A stretch of DNA of 64,000 bases from positions 1,842,501 to 1,906,500 of the forward strand of contig NZ_CP067129.1 in assembly GCF_028553745.1 (NCBI RefSeq). Direction: 5' to 3'. How positions within the stretch are numbered: the first letter of the stretch is position 1; the number at the start of each line of letters is the position of its first letter. The DNA comes from Paracoccus seriniphilus (GTDB taxonomy: Bacteria > Pseudomonadota > Alphaproteobacteria > Rhodobacterales > Rhodobacteraceae). Both the position numbers and the translations under genes were made by a program. Below are positions 17,830 to 28,228 of the stretch, one piece after another. The notes below the pieces were generated by a model. It was not told the origin of the DNA. It ran no database searches and saw nothing but the letters and a program-made list of their open reading frames with translations.

Positions 17830-18791
17830 GCCATTCAGACTTGCGGGCAATATCGACCTTTCTTGACGCCATTGCCGCAGAACTTGGCTCGTCACAGAAC
17901 ACGTTGATGGCCTATGGGCGCGACCTGCGCGATCTGGTCGAATGGCTGGCATCTCGCGGGCTGTCTCTGAAGGCGATCACCCGCGACCAGATCGAGGCCT
18001 ATCTGGCCCATTGCGATGCGCAGGGATTGTCACGCGCGACGCGAGCCCGACGCCTCTCCTCGATCCGGCAGTTCTGTCGCTTTGCGCTGGAAGAGGGCTG
18101 GCGCGATGATGATCCGGCGATCCGCATTTCGGGACCGGGACGGGCCAAACGCCTGCCCAAGACACTCTCGACCGAGGAAGTGGATGCGCTGCTGGCCGCC
18201 GCTCCCGAATTGGGACGAAACGAGCCCGAGAGGCTGCGCAATGCCTGCCTGATGGAATTGCTCTATGCCACCGGCATGCGGGTCAGTGAGCTGGTGATGC
18301 TGCCCGTCGCCTCTTGCCGGGGGGACCCCGCAGTGCTGATGGTGCGCGGCAAGGGAAACAAGGACCGCATGGTGCCGCTGACCGCGCCTGCGCGCGCGGC
18401 TCTCTCGGCTTGGATTGCCTGTCGCGACAACGCGCCCGAGGACAGCCGCCTTGGCCGTCTGATCGCGGGCCAGGGCGCGCGCTGGCTGTTCCCCGCTCCC
18501 GGCGCTGCGGGCCATCTGCCCCGCCAGAGCTTTGGCCGATTGCTGAAAGATATCGCCATTGCCGCCGGAATCGACCCGTCGCGCGTCACTCCGCATGTCA
18601 TTCGCCATGCCTTTGCCACACATTTGTTGCAGGGTGGCGCAGATCTGCGCAGCATCCAGACCCTTCTGGGCCATGCGGATCTGGGCACGACCGAGATCTA
18701 TACCCATGTTCTGGATGCGCGCATGCGCGATCTGGTCCTGAACCATCACCCTCTTGCGCATCCTGCGCCCCCAACCGACAGCGAACGTTAA
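17826..18791 (+). CDS. xerD: Tyrosine recombinase XerD
   Basis: A 321-residue site-specific recombinase that, with XerC, resolves chromosome dimers at dif. The SAM-like N-terminal domain covers about 1-95. The catalytic set is complete: R152 in GMRVSEL, K176 in GKGNKDR, H257 and R260 in HVIRHAF, H283 in GHADLGTTE and the nucleophile Y292. GGAGG precedes the ATG, which overlaps the preceding stop. The core-gene company, rather than any integrase context, supports XerD. No dif site was found in the window. Confidence 0.9.
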   Translation: MSHSDLRAISTFLDAIAAELGSSQNTLMAYGRDLRDLVEWLASRGLSLKAITRDQIEAYLAHCDAQGLSRATRARRLSSIRQFCRFALEEGWRDDDPAIRISGPGRAKRLPKTLSTEEVDALLAAAPELGRNEPERLRNACLMELLYATGMRVSELVMLPVASCRGDPAVLMVRGKGNKDRMVPLTAPARAALSAWIACRDNAPEDSRLGRLIAGQGARWLFPAPGAAGHLPRQSFGRLLKDIAIAAGIDPSRVTPHVIRHAFATHLLQGGADLRSIQTLLGHADLGTTEIYTHVLDARMRDLVLNHHPLAHPAPPTDSER

Positions 18792-18797
18792 GGAATC

Positions 18798-20126
18798 ATG
18801 GACGACCCTTCGAGTATGTTCGACGCCGCCTTCTGGCTGACCAGCGCGGCAATCTTTGTGCTTTTGATGATGTCAGGGTTCTTTTCCGGCTCGGAAACGG
18901 CACTGACCGCAGCCAGCCGCGCCAAGCTGAGGTCGCGCGCCGACAAGGGTGACGCCGGGGCCGAAACGGCAATGAAGGTCACCGAAGACAGTGAAAAGCT
19001 GATCGGCGCGATCCTTCTGGGCAACAATGTCGTCAATATCCTGTCTGCCAGCCTGGCAACGGCCCTGTTCACCCGGATGCTGGGTTCGGGCGGGGTCGCA
19101 CTTGCAACGATCGTGATGACGGTCCTGGTGCTGATCTTCGCCGAGGTGATGCCCAAGACCTATGCAATTTCCGCCCCCGAAACCGTCGCCAGCATGGTCG
19201 CGCGGCCAATCCGTTGGGTGACCCGGCTGCTGTCGCCCATCGTGGCCGTGGTTCGGGTGATCGTGCGCGGGATACTGTCGCTCTTCGGACTGAAGACGGA
19301 CCCTGGCTCGAACATGTTCTCGGTTCGCGACGAAATCGCCGGAGCGCTCTCCATCGGCCATGCTGCCGGCGCGGTGCACAAGGAAGACCGCGACCGCCTT
19401 CTGGGCGCACTGGATCTGGGCAATCGCACGGTCGAGGAAATCATGCGCCACCGCTCGGGGATCGAGATGATCAATGCCGATCTGCCTCCGACCGAGGTTC
19501 TGGATCAGGTCCTGCACAGCCCCCATACGCGTCTGCCGGTCTACAAGGATGAACGCGAAAACGTGGTCGGCGTGGTCCATACCAAGGATCTGCTGCGCGC
19601 GGTCAACAAGGCCGCCCATGAAGGCGCGGGCCTGGATGCCCTGCGCAATCTGGACCTGATGACCGTCGCCATGAAACCCTATTTCGTGCCCGACACCACC
19701 GCGCTTGATGAACAGATGCGCGAGTTCCTCAAGCGGCGCACGCATTTCGCGCTGGTCGTCGATGAATATGGCTCATTGCGCGGCCTGATCACGCTGGAAG
19801 ACATTCTCGAAGAAATCGTGGGCGAGATCGCCGACGAGCATGACACCGAAGACGATCAGACCCTGACCCCGAACGCCCAGGGCGATTACACGGTTGACGG
19901 CGGCATGACGATCCGCGACCTCAACCGCCAACTGGACTGGACCCTGCCCGATGACGAGGCCAATACCGTCGCCGGTCTGGTCATCCATATGGCCCAATCG
20001 ATCCCCGACCCCGGACAGGTCTTTTCCTTCCATGGCTACCGCTTCGAGGTCGTCGCCCGGCGCGAAAACCGGATCACCCGCCTGCGTGTCAGACCTCTGG
20101 GGCCCCTTCGCCCGATCGAAGAATAG
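18798..20126 (+). CDS. CNNM/CBS/CorC-domain membrane protein
   Basis: A 442-residue protein of the HlyC/CorC (CNNM) family: an N-terminal transmembrane domain of about 190 residues with [15 protein letters not shown] and LLGNNVVNI, two CBS domains around 205-330, and a CorC_HlyC domain at the C-terminus (about 350-430). Relatives export Mg2+ or Co2+. It begins 7 bases after xerD; AAGGA is only three bases from the ATG. It probably ends the same transcript and lies 104 bases before tkt. With mgtE, it is the second Mg2+-linked gene here. Confidence 0.87.
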   Translation: MDDPSSMFDAAFWLTSAAIFVLLMMSGFFSGSETALTAASRAKLRSRADKGDAGAETAMKVTEDSEKLIGAILLGNNVVNILSASLATALFTRMLGSGGVALATIVMTVLVLIFAEVMPKTYAISAPETVASMVARPIRWVTRLLSPIVAVVRVIVRGILSLFGLKTDPGSNMFSVRDEIAGALSIGHAAGAVHKEDRDRLLGALDLGNRTVEEIMRHRSGIEMINADLPPTEVLDQVLHSPHTRLPVYKDERENVVGVVHTKDLLRAVNKAAHEGAGLDALRNLDLMTVAMKPYFVPDTTALDEQMREFLKRRTHFALVVDEYGSLRGLITLEDILEEIVGEIADEHDTEDDQTLTPNAQGDYTVDGGMTIRDLNRQLDWTLPDDEANTVAGLVIHMAQSIPDPGQVFSFHGYRFEVVARRENRITRLRVRPLGPLRPIEE

Positions 20127-20230
20127 CGGCGGCCCCGGCCCGGACATCCCGGAACCCGTGGCGCAGTGCTTGCAACCGAGCCGCTTCGCCCCTAACAACC
20201 CACGAAACATCTCAGCCCAGAGGGACCGCC

Positions 20231-22255
20231 ATGGATATCGACGCCCGCCGCAAATCCGACCCCGAACATTGGAAACTTGCCAGCGCGATTCGCGTGTTGG
20301 CCATGGACGCGGTCGAGGCCGCGAACTCCGGCCATCCCGGCATGCCCATGGGCATGGCCGATGTTGCCACGGTATTGTTTCGCAACCACCTGAAATTCGA
20401 CGCATCGGCGCCGCATTGGTTCGACCGCGACCGATTTGTGCTGTCCGCCGGTCATGGCTCGATGCTGATCTATTCGCTGCTGCATCTGACCGGCTATCAG
20501 CAGATGACGATCGAACAGATCCGCAATTTCCGCCAGTTGGGTGCGATCACCGCAGGTCACCCCGAATACGGCCATGTCGAAGGCGTCGAAACCACCACCG
20601 GTCCGCTGGGTCAGGGCATTGCCACCGCAGTCGGCATGGCCATGGCCGAGGAAGCCATGCGCGCCGAATTCGGCCCCGAGCTGTGCGATCACCGCACCTG
20701 GGTCATCGCCGGTGACGGCTGCCTGATGGAAGGCATCAGTCAGGAAGCCATCGGCCTTGCCGGTGTTCAGAAGCTGGGCCGCCTGATCGTGCTGTGGGAC
20801 AATAATGACATCACCATCGACGGTCGCGTCAGCCTGTCGGACAAGACCGATCAGCGCGCCCGCTTCGAGGCCTCGGGCTGGCGGGTTCTGTCCTGCGACG
20901 GCCATGATGCCGCCGATATCGACCGCGCACTGAGCGAAGCTGCCGTGGATGACGGTCGCCCGGTTCTGGTTGATTGCAAGACCATCATCGGTTTCGGCGC
21001 CCCCACCAAATCCGACAGCGCCAAGGCGCATGGTTCGCCCCTGGGCGCCGAAGAGATCGCAGCAACGCGCAAAGCCTTTGGCTGGGACGCGCCTGCCTTC
21101 GAAATTCCCCAGGATATTGCTGCCACCTGGAAGGAAATCGGCGCGCGCGGTGCCAAGCTCCGCGACGCATGGGAAACCCGTGTCAACGCGCTGAGCACTG
21201 ACAGCCGCGAGGAATTCACCCGTCGCATTGAAAACAAACCCAATGCGCAACTGGCAGAGAATATCTCTGCCCTGAAATCGAAGACCTCCGCAGAGAAACC
21301 CAAGCTCGCCACCCGCAAGGCCAGCGAAAACACCCTTGCGGTTCTGAATCCCGACATGCCCGAGAATTTTGGCGGCTCGGCGGACTTGACCGGATCGAAC
21401 AACACCAAGACCCCCGACATGGGGATCTTCTCGGCTGAAAACCGCCTGGGTCGCTATATTCACTATGGCATCCGTGAACATGGCATGGCCGCCGCGATGA
21501 ACGGCATCTGGCTGCATGGCGGGTTCCGCGCCTATGGCGGCACCTTCATGACCTTCACCGATTACGCCCGTGGCGCAATACGTCTTTCGGCGTTGATGGG
21601 TCTGCCGGTCGTCTATGTCATGACCCATGACAGCATCGGACTGGGCGAAGATGGTCCGACGCACCAGCCCGTCGAGCATCTGGCCATCTGTCGCGCGACG
21701 CCGAACCTGCTGATGCTGCGCCCCTGTGACCAGGTCGAAACGGCCGAAGCCTGGGAAATCGCCCTGACCCAGACCAACCGTCCCTCGGTCATGGCGCTGT
21801 CGCGGCAAGGTTTGCCGACCCTGCGCAACACCCATCTGGACGAAAACCTGTCGGCGAAGGGTGCCTACGTCCTGCGCGATGCGACCGGCGGCAAGCCCGA
21901 GGTCGTGCTGATGGCAACCGGCTCCGAAGTCGAGATCGCCGTCAACGCACGCGACACCCTCGAGGCCGCCGGCACTCCGACCCGCGTGGTTTCGGTTCCC
22001 TCGATGGAACTGTTCCGCGCCCAACCTGCGGCCTATCGTCAGGACGTGCTGCCCGCCGGCACCGTACGGATCGCCATCGAGGCCGCCGTGCGCCAACCCT
22101 GGGACTGGCTGCTGCTGGGCGAACGTGGCCGCGAAGAGAAGTCGGACTTCATCGGCATGAAGGGTTTTGGTGCCTCGGCTCCTGCCCCTGAACTCTACAA
22201 GGAATTCGGCATCACTGTCGAAGCCGTTGTCGAGCGCGCGAAAGCGTTGCTGTAA
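20231..22255 (+). CDS. tkt: Transketolase
   Basis: Transfers two-carbon units between sugar phosphates in the pentose phosphate pathway using thiamine diphosphate. The 674-residue protein has [11 protein letters not shown], the TPP motif GDGCLMEG to WDNND, the middle domain with [10 protein letters not shown] and the substrate loop [22 protein letters not shown] precedes the ATG. A hairpin follows the stop. Unlike many relatives there is no gap or cbb gene next to it. Confidence 0.97.
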   Translation: MDIDARRKSDPEHWKLASAIRVLAMDAVEAANSGHPGMPMGMADVATVLFRNHLKFDASAPHWFDRDRFVLSAGHGSMLIYSLLHLTGYQQMTIEQIRNFRQLGAITAGHPEYGHVEGVETTTGPLGQGIATAVGMAMAEEAMRAEFGPELCDHRTWVIAGDGCLMEGISQEAIGLAGVQKLGRLIVLWDNNDITIDGRVSLSDKTDQRARFEASGWRVLSCDGHDAADIDRALSEAAVDDGRPVLVDCKTIIGFGAPTKSDSAKAHGSPLGAEEIAATRKAFGWDAPAFEIPQDIAATWKEIGARGAKLRDAWETRVNALSTDSREEFTRRIENKPNAQLAENISALKSKTSAEKPKLATRKASENTLAVLNPDMPENFGGSADLTGSNNTKTPDMGIFSAENRLGRYIHYGIREHGMAAAMNGIWLHGGFRAYGGTFMTFTDYARGAIRLSALMGLPVVYVMTHDSIGLGEDGPTHQPVEHLAICRATPNLLMLRPCDQVETAEAWEIALTQTNRPSVMALSRQGLPTLRNTHLDENLSAKGAYVLRDATGGKPEVVLMATGSEVEIAVNARDTLEAAGTPTRVVSVPSMELFRAQPAAYRQDVLPAGTVRIAIEAAVRQPWDWLLLGERGREEKSDFIGMKGFGASAPAPELYKEFGITVEAVVERAKALL

Positions 22256-22263
22256 CACACAAA

Positions 22264-22291
22264 GGGCGGGGCGGTTCACAGCGCCCTGCCC
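22264..22291 (+). terminator. Terminator after tkt
   Basis: GGGCGGGGCG pairs with CGCCCTGCCC (one G-U) around an eight-base loop, 8 bases after the tkt stop. The 190 bases that follow, up to the tRNA promoter, hold nothing I can support. Confidence 0.7.
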
Positions 22292-22484
22292 TCCAGAATG
22301 GGGACTTTCAAAATGCATGTCTGCATGGAAATCGTCCCTGCTTGCGCATTTTCCTTCGATAAACCGCCAGAATTCACCTACCCGCCCAATGCATTTTGGC
22401 AGGGTGATCTGCCTCTGCGGCGGTTGCAAAGGCACACCCGTGCCGATGCAGGAAATTTGTGCCAATTTCTTCTGCCAAGAAGTC

Positions 22485-22513
22485 TTGCATGGCCGCGCCG
22501 AAGAAGCTAAACC
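22485..22513 (+). promoter_or_regulatory. Promoter of tRNA-Cys
   Basis: TTGCAT, a 17-base spacer, then TAAACC. The tRNA begins 20 bases later. The same layout, TTGCAC-N17-TAAACG, lies before tRNA-Thr at 57008-57036, which supports both. Confidence 0.55.
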
Positions 22514-22533
22514 GCAGAAACTCTTGGTTCGGC

Positions 22534-22607
22534 GGTGGGTTGGCGGAGAGGTTACGCACCGGATTGCAAATCCGTGAAGACCGGTTCGATTCCGGTACCC
22601 ACCTCCA
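22534..22607 (+). tRNA. tRNA-Cys (GCA)
   Basis: Cloverleaf with acceptor GGTGGGT/ACCCACC, D stem GCG/CGC, anticodon loop TTGCAAA giving anticodon GCA, and T stem ACCGG/CCGGT around TTCGATT. The terminal CCA is encoded. The outermost anticodon-stem pair is a C-T mismatch. Confidence 0.95.
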
Positions 22608-22634
22608 AGAGTTTTCCAACCATCAGAGCATTTT

Positions 22635-23585
22635 CTATCGGGCAAATGCCTGAGGATATCCTGTGGACCGCAGGTGATTGAGTGCCGCGATCAACGCGCG
22701 CCGATTGGCGAATGGGCCGACAAAGACCAGACGGATCTCGGATTTGTCCTGCTGCAACCGCTTTTGCGCCAGACTGTAGCCCAGGTCTGCAACGCGGCGC
22801 ATGACCGCCTGTGCCTTCTGTTCATCCGCATAGGCCCCGATCTGCACATATCGCGCCGTCGGCGGAATCATCTCTATTTCGTCATCTCCCCTCCCTGCCG
22901 ATGCTTGCGCGCTTCTAGCTGACGTGTCTGGCTCTTGTGGTTTTGCCGGATATTCCCGGGTCGATCCGGAGGGCGCTGCCCGAACGCGTACATTGGAATC
23001 TTCGTCCGAACGCTCGACCTCTCGGGCGGGCGTATCGACATAAGCGGTGGCTGGCAAATCGAGGCTCATCCCTCGACACAGCCCCAGTGTGACGTCCTGA
23101 CCAAGGCCAAGGTCATCTGCACTGGCTGCCTCATATCCCAACAGGTCACATGTTCTCTTTGCCAGCGGCCCTTGCGACGTGAGCGTCCATCCTCCTTGCC
23201 GCACCAGAGCATCGATGCCGGTCAAGACAGGTGAAGAAACGGTCTCAGACAAAGGTTCAGCCCGTGTTTCCCTGGCACGGGGATCTGCCAGAAATTCACC
23301 CTGACGCGCGTCGGCGGCAAGCTGTCCGGCCAGCAGATCTTCCGGATCCTTTCTTGCGGCGGTCCGATCATCCTCCCTATCCGCAAATGTCGGGGGAAAT
23401 CCGCAGATCGGCTGATCGTTCCTGTCGGTCACAGGTTCCCAGCGCCCTTCTTCACGGCGGAAAACACATCCTGCGCCGTCAACATATTGCGCTGCGTCGA
23501 AATCATCGGGTGGCAATGGCACCGGGGCAGCACCTGCCGCCAGCGCCATTGCCAGTATCGCGAATGTTCCAAGCAAAACCCGCAT
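22635..23585 (-). CDS. SPOR-domain exported protein
   Basis: A 316-residue protein with a signal peptide (hydrophobic core followed by AAGAAP) and a C-terminal SPOR domain of about 75 residues, starting at RYVQIGAYADEQKAQAV and including VFVGPFANRRAL. SPOR domains bind denuded septal peptidoglycan, so a cell-envelope or division role is likely. Between lies a polar linker, charged and probably disordered around 200-235, after a region with several cysteines. Two adjacent ATG codons exist; the second is better spaced from GGAAG. It is transcribed alone, converging on the tRNA-Cys gene. Confidence 0.82.
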   Translation of the reverse strand: MRVLLGTFAILAMALAAGAAPVPLPPDDFDAAQYVDGAGCVFRREEGRWEPVTDRNDQPICGFPPTFADREDDRTAARKDPEDLLAGQLAADARQGEFLADPRARETRAEPLSETVSSPVLTGIDALVRQGGWTLTSQGPLAKRTCDLLGYEAASADDLGLGQDVTLGLCRGMSLDLPATAYVDTPAREVERSDEDSNVRVRAAPSGSTREYPAKPQEPDTSARSAQASAGRGDDEIEMIPPTARYVQIGAYADEQKAQAVMRRVADLGYSLAQKRLQQDKSEIRLVFVGPFANRRALIAALNHLRSTGYPQAFAR

Positions 23586-23652
23586 CATGCTTCCACAAAT
23601 CAGAGCCGCGGCTCGTGATAGTGCGAAAGACTGAACTTCGGGTTAACCGCGG

Positions 23653-24285
23653 CTATTTGGTGCCGAACATCCGGTCACCCGCGTCGCCAAGACCCGGGAC
23701 GATATAGCCATGGTCGTCCAGTTTCTCGTCAAGCGCCGCGGTATAGATCGGAACATCGGGATGGGCCTCCTGCATGCGCGCCACGCCTTCGGGGGCGGCC
23801 AACAGGCACAGGAAGCGCAGGTTCTTCGCACCACGTTCCTTGAGCATGTCGATTGCCGCGACCGACGAATTCCCGGTGGCCAGCATCGGGTCCACCACGA
23901 TGGTCATGCGCTCGTCCAGGGTGGGAACCTTGCAATAATATTCGACCGGCTTCAGCGTTTCCGGGTCACGATACAACCCGACGAATCCGACCCGTGCCGA
24001 TGGAATCAGTTCCAGGATGCCATCGAGCAGCCCGTTGCCCGCACGCAGAATCGAAATCAGCGCCAGCTTCTTGCCCGCCAGTGTCGGAGCCTGCATTTCG
24101 CAGATCGGCGTCTGGATGGTCGTGGTGGTCAGTTCCAGTTCACGCGTCACCTCATAGGCCAGCAACAGGCTGATTTCACGCAGCAAACGACGGAAACCCG
24201 CGGTCGAGACATCATGCTGGCGCATGATCGTCAGCTTGTGCTGAACCAGCGGGTGGGTGATGACGGTCAGATGTTGCCCGGTCAC
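23653..24285 (-). CDS. upp: Uracil phosphoribosyltransferase
   Basis: Makes UMP from uracil and PRPP. The 210-residue protein has [15 protein letters not shown] and the PRPP loop [12 protein letters not shown] near residues 130-141, and the uracil-binding end [12 protein letters not shown]. The start is GTG, overlapping the add stop as GTGA, with AGGAG 5 bases before it. It is the last gene of the nucleoside-salvage operon and recycles the uracil freed by DeoA-type phosphorolysis. Confidence 0.95.
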   Translation of the reverse strand: MTGQHLTVITHPLVQHKLTIMRQHDVSTAGFRRLLREISLLLAYEVTRELELTTTTIQTPICEMQAPTLAGKKLALISILRAGNGLLDGILELIPSARVGFVGLYRDPETLKPVEYYCKVPTLDERMTIVVDPMLATGNSSVAAIDMLKERGAKNLRFLCLLAAPEGVARMQEAHPDVPIYTAALDEKLDDHGYIVPGLGDAGDRMFGTK

Positions 24286-25241
24286 GTAAACTCCTTTCTC
24301 AGACGCTCTTGCGTCGCATTGTCACAGAAGGCCGACTCCACCGCCCACTGATTGATTTTCCGGAACACCTCATCGCCCCAACCGAAGGCGCTGGCAAGAC
24401 GGTCATATTCGTTTCGCATGCTGGTATGAAAGAACGGCGGATCATCGGTCGATACGCAAAAGCGCAGCCCCGCATCGGCCAGACGCGCGATGGGGTGGGA
24501 TTCCCAGTCGGGATACAGCCCCAGCGCCACATTCGACCCCGGGCAGATTTCCAGCAGGATGTCTCGATCCACCAGATCGCGCAGCAATGCCTCATCCTCG
24601 ATGGCGCGCACCCCATGGCCAATTCGCGTGCAACCCAGCGCCAGCGCCTCGCGCACGCTGTCTGGGCCGCCCCATTCGCCGGCATGGCAGGTCAGACCCA
24701 GACCGGCCTCGCGCGCGCAATCAAAGCTCCAGGCGAAATCGGTGGCCTTGCCGACCTGCTCTGCCCCGCCCATGCCGAATCCGGTGATCCAGTCTCCCGC
24801 GGTTTCTGCCGCGCATATGGCGGACTTGCGGGCACGTTCGGGCCCGAAATGGCGGATGGCGGTGACGATGCCGCGGCTTTCGATGCCATGGCCACGCATC
24901 TTGTCGGCGACTTCGGTCATCGCGGCCAGATAGTCGCGCCAGGCCGACAGATCGGCACCGCCGCAAAACTCGGGCGAGACGAAAAGCTCGGTGTAAATCA
25001 CCCCTTCCTCGGCTGACCGTTCCAGCACCTCGGCCAGCAGGCGGGCGTAATCCTGCGGTGTTTTCAACACGCTGGTCGCGGCCTCATAGACCTGCAGGAA
25101 ACCTGCAAAGTCATCATAGGCATAATGCCCGCGTTCATCGAAGACGCCGGACAGATCAGTGTGTTTCTCTGCCGCGATGGCGCGAATGAAATCTGGCGGG
25201 GCAGCACCTTCAAGGTGCAGATGCAACTCGGTTTTCTTCAA
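24282..25241 (-). CDS. add: Adenosine deaminase
   Basis: Deaminates adenosine or deoxyadenosine to inosine. The 319-residue metal-dependent amidohydrolase has HLHLEG near the start, the zinc and catalytic residues in CHAGEWGG and IGHGVRA, CPGSNV and STDDPPFF. No ATG or GTG is suitable upstream: the conserved start region allows only a TTG, whose bases overlap the deoB stop as TTGA. The upstream open frame inside deoB is not family-like. Sits between deoB and upp in the operon. Confidence 0.9.
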   Translation of the reverse strand: MKKTELHLHLEGAAPPDFIRAIAAEKHTDLSGVFDERGHYAYDDFAGFLQVYEAATSVLKTPQDYARLLAEVLERSAEEGVIYTELFVSPEFCGGADLSAWRDYLAAMTEVADKMRGHGIESRGIVTAIRHFGPERARKSAICAAETAGDWITGFGMGGAEQVGKATDFAWSFDCAREAGLGLTCHAGEWGGPDSVREALALGCTRIGHGVRAIEDEALLRDLVDRDILLEICPGSNVALGLYPDWESHPIARLADAGLRFCVSTDDPPFFHTSMRNEYDRLASAFGWGDEVFRKINQWAVESAFCDNATQERLRKEFT

Positions 25242-26425
25242 AGAAACGACTTTCCCTCTTGTGGTGCCGGCAGATCCAGATGGGCCATGACCGACGCGCC
25301 AATATCGCTGAAAGAGACCTGGCCGATCGCCCTGGTCCCGACCCCGACACCCAGAACCGGCACCCGTTCGCGCGTGTGATCGGTGCCGCACCAGCTGGGA
25401 TCATTGCCATGATCGGCGGTGAAGATCGCCAGATCGCCGGGACGCAATGTGGCGATGAAACGCCCGGCCACAGCGTCAAACCATTCCAGATGCGCGCCAT
25501 AGCCCCGAATATCGCGCCGATGACCATAGAGGCTGTCGAACTCGACGAAATTGGCGAATGTCAGGCTGCCCGGTTCGGCCTCTTGCCCCAGGCGGACCAG
25601 ATGACCGGCCAGATCGGCGTCGGACTCTCCCTTGTGCAGCCGCGAAATGCCGCGATGGCTGAAGATATCGCCGATCTTGCCCACGGCATGGGTCGTACGA
25701 CCTGCGCCAAGGGCGATGTCCAGAATCGTATCCGCGGGGGGGGCAATGGCATAGTCGCGTCGGTGCGAGGTTCGCCTGAAGCTTGCGGCGTCCTCGCCAA
25801 TGAAGGGGCGTGCGATCACGCGACCGACCTTCATCGCGTGCAGCATCGGCGCCAGATCTTCGCAAAGCTTCAGCAAGCGCTGCAGTCCGAAATGCTGTTC
25901 ATGCGCGGCGATCTGCAACACGCTGTCAGCCGAGGTGTAACAGATCGGCCAGCCCGACTGGATATGGCGCGCGCCGAATTCCTGTATCACCTGCGTGCCC
26001 GAAGCATGGCGGTTTCCCAGAATCCCCCCGGTTCCGGCCAATTCGCAGATCCGGCGGGTGATGGCTGCGGGGAAGGCAGGCTGCTCGTCGGGAAAATAAT
26101 GCCACTGCCAGGGCACCGGCACCCCGGCGATTTCCCAATGCCCCGAAGGGGTATCCTTGCCCGGCGAGATTTCGGTCGCCGCGCCCCACAGCCCCTGTGG
26201 CTGCGCATCCAGCCCCGGAGCGGTCTCTCCGCTGGCCAGCGCCAGTGCCGCACCCAGACCCAGCCCATCCAGAACCGGCAGGCTCAGCCCGCACGCCTGG
26301 GCGATATGGGCGATGGTATTCGCGCCAGTGTCGGGCAAATCACCGTTGAAGAAGCGGTCCGCATCCGGCGCACCGCCGATGCCGACACTGTCCATGACAA
26401 TCAGAAATGCGCGCTTGTCATTCAT
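25238..26425 (-). CDS. deoB: Phosphopentomutase
   Basis: Interconverts (deoxy)ribose 1- and 5-phosphate. The 395-residue protein belongs to the alkaline-phosphatase superfamily: metal ligand in VMDSVGIGGAPDA, the phosphorylated threonine in GKDTPSGHWE, and late TADHGNDPS and GTDHTRERVP. I chose the ATG 9 bases after AGGG, overlapping the deoA stop by 8 bases; an in-frame ATG two codons upstream is too close to the ribosome site. Feeds DeoA products into central metabolism. Confidence 0.95.
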   Translation of the reverse strand: MNDKRAFLIVMDSVGIGGAPDADRFFNGDLPDTGANTIAHIAQACGLSLPVLDGLGLGAALALASGETAPGLDAQPQGLWGAATEISPGKDTPSGHWEIAGVPVPWQWHYFPDEQPAFPAAITRRICELAGTGGILGNRHASGTQVIQEFGARHIQSGWPICYTSADSVLQIAAHEQHFGLQRLLKLCEDLAPMLHAMKVGRVIARPFIGEDAASFRRTSHRRDYAIAPPADTILDIALGAGRTTHAVGKIGDIFSHRGISRLHKGESDADLAGHLVRLGQEAEPGSLTFANFVEFDSLYGHRRDIRGYGAHLEWFDAVAGRFIATLRPGDLAIFTADHGNDPSWCGTDHTRERVPVLGVGVGTRAIGQVSFSDIGASVMAHLDLPAPQEGKSFL

Positions 26426-27707
26426 CGGCATCAACCCTGTGGCGGATCAGCGGTCCCGATTGGGCATCCTGCGCGATCTGATAGGCGTCCTGCACCGCGC
26501 GGATGGCAATTTCGGCACCGACATCATCGGCGGCATGAACGAAACCCAGTGGATTTTCATGGCCCACCTCATCGCCCAACCGGGCCATCCGGTCCAGTCC
26601 GACCCGATGGTCAATCTGCTCGCCAGCCCGCGTTCTTCCACCGCCAAGAGCGACGACGACATGGCCCAGTGCCGTCACATCGATCTTCGAAACCTTGCCC
26701 GATGGCGCAGGAACTGGCCGGACCACAGGTGCCCGCGCCAGATAGGCCTCGGGGCGTTCCAGCAGGTCAGCCGGCCCGCCCTGCGCCGCAATCATGCGAG
26801 AAAATCGTTCGGCTGCGGCACCGGATTCAAGGGTTTCATCCAGACCTTCCGTCCCCTGCCCGGCCAGCGCCAGAACCTCGCGTGCCAAGGCCAGTGTCAG
26901 ATCGCGCAAGGCCCCCTTTTTGCCGCGCAGCACTGCAATGGCCTCGGCCACCTCAAGTGCGTTTCCGGCGCTCTGCGCCAGCGGCTGATCCATATCGGTG
27001 ACAAACGCCGAACAGCGGCATCCGGCGCCATTGGCGGTGCGCACCAAGGCCTCGGCCAGGGCACGGGTCGAGTTACCCTTGCGCAGCAAGGCACCGCTGC
27101 CTTCTTTCACGTCCAGCACCAGCGCATCCAGCCCGGCGGCCAGTTTCTTGGACAGGATCGAGGCCGTGATCAGGTCAAGCGACTCGACCGTGCCGGATTC
27201 ATCGCGAATTGCATAGAGCCGACGGTCTGCCGGCGCGATATCGCCCGTTGCCGAAACGATCGCGCAGCCGATATTGCCGACGATTGTCTGAAGCTGCTCC
27301 TGCGACTGATCACAGAGGAAGCCGGGTATCGCTTCCAGTTTGTCCAGCGTGCCACCGGTATGGCCAAGCCCGCGCCCCGAGATCATCGGAACATAGACAC
27401 CCCGCGCCGCCAGCAGCGGTGCCAGAATCAGGCTGACCGTATCCCCGATGCCGCCGGTCGAATGCTTGTCCACCACGGGTCCGGGCAGATCCCAGCGCAT
27501 CAACTGACCGGAATCGCGCATGGCGCGGGTCAGGGCCACGCGCCCCTCCTCATCCAGCCCGCGGATCAGCACGGCCATCGCGAATGCCCCCGCCTGCGCA
27601 TCACTGACCGAGCCATTCGCCAGCCCCTGCGCGATCAGGGCGGCACCCGGGCCGTCAAGCCGCCGGCCATCGCGAATCGCGGCAATGACCGGTCGGGGAT
27701 CGGTCAT
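26418..27707 (-). CDS. deoA: Thymidine phosphorylase
   Basis: Phosphorolyses thymidine or deoxyuridine to base and deoxyribose 1-phosphate. The 429-residue protein has the signature SGRGLGHTGGTLDKLE and the phosphate-binding DKHSTGGIGD. Its ATG overlaps the cdd stop (ATGA) and its stop lies inside the deoB start region. No separate purine nucleoside phosphorylase or deoC is in the operon, so purine phosphorolysis must be encoded elsewhere. Confidence 0.95.
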   Translation of the reverse strand: MTDPRPVIAAIRDGRRLDGPGAALIAQGLANGSVSDAQAGAFAMAVLIRGLDEEGRVALTRAMRDSGQLMRWDLPGPVVDKHSTGGIGDTVSLILAPLLAARGVYVPMISGRGLGHTGGTLDKLEAIPGFLCDQSQEQLQTIVGNIGCAIVSATGDIAPADRRLYAIRDESGTVESLDLITASILSKKLAAGLDALVLDVKEGSGALLRKGNSTRALAEALVRTANGAGCRCSAFVTDMDQPLAQSAGNALEVAEAIAVLRGKKGALRDLTLALAREVLALAGQGTEGLDETLESGAAAERFSRMIAAQGGPADLLERPEAYLARAPVVRPVPAPSGKVSKIDVTALGHVVVALGGGRTRAGEQIDHRVGLDRMARLGDEVGHENPLGFVHAADDVGAEIAIRAVQDAYQIAQDAQSGPLIRHRVDADE

Positions 27708-28099
27708 TCGGCATTCCTCATGTGATCCGCGTCAAATCGTCCCGGCAACAGTTCCTGAATGGTGGTCTCCATGGTCTGCCCAGCCACGGTGCCCAGCAGA
27801 ACCGGCGTGTCGCCCTTGCCGAATTCGGCCAGTTTCTGGCGGCATCCTCCACATGGCGGCACCGGCGAGGGGCTGTCGGCAATCACCGCGACCTCGACCA
27901 ATTCCGTTTCCCCTGCCGCGACCATGGCTGCAATCGCCCCCGCCTCGGCGCATGTGCCCTCGGGATAGGCGACATTCTCGACATTGCAGCCGCGATAGAT
28001 CGCCCCCGAAGCCCCGCGCACCGCCGCGCCGACCTTGAATTTCGAATATGGCGCATATGCGACCTCGCGGACCTCTCGCGCCGAATCCATCAAACTCAT
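27704..28099 (-). CDS. cdd: Cytidine deaminase
   Basis: Deaminates cytidine and deoxycytidine to uridine forms. The 131-residue length fits the tetrameric class with three cysteine zinc ligands: C50 in the CAE motif with catalytic E52, and C83 and C86 in PCGGC. YAPYSKFKVGAA at the start is typical. A longer frame exists upstream, but GGGGCAGG precedes the chosen ATG. It is the first gene of cdd-deoA-deoB-add-upp, whose promoter must lie in the 129 bases shared with divergent maeB. Confidence 0.94.
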   Translation of the reverse strand: MSLMDSAREVREVAYAPYSKFKVGAAVRGASGAIYRGCNVENVAYPEGTCAEAGAIAAMVAAGETELVEVAVIADSPSPVPPCGGCRQKLAEFGKGDTPVLLGTVAGQTMETTIQELLPGRFDADHMRNAE

Positions 28100-28228
28100 T
28101 GCCTGCCCCTTTCGCCATGATCGGGCAATTTTGCTTGCCCGGAGGAAACAACGCAAGACGAAGCCTGCTGTTCCCCCGCAGCAATTTGGTTTAACGGTAA
28201 ATCAGTCCAAATTCCGGAGAAAAAAGAG

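Noticed and set aside
17826..18791. XerD gene as a mobile-element integrase
   Set aside because: It is embedded in a coupled core-gene set, has the Xer motifs in order, and no attachment sites or phage genes are near.
22313..22510. Short open frame upstream of tRNA-Cys
   Set aside because: It overlaps the tRNA promoter, has no ribosome site and resembles no family.
20192..22645. Open frame of 817 codons opposite tkt
   Set aside because: Exact antisense of transketolase and the tRNA-Cys gene, with low-complexity composition and no family resemblance.
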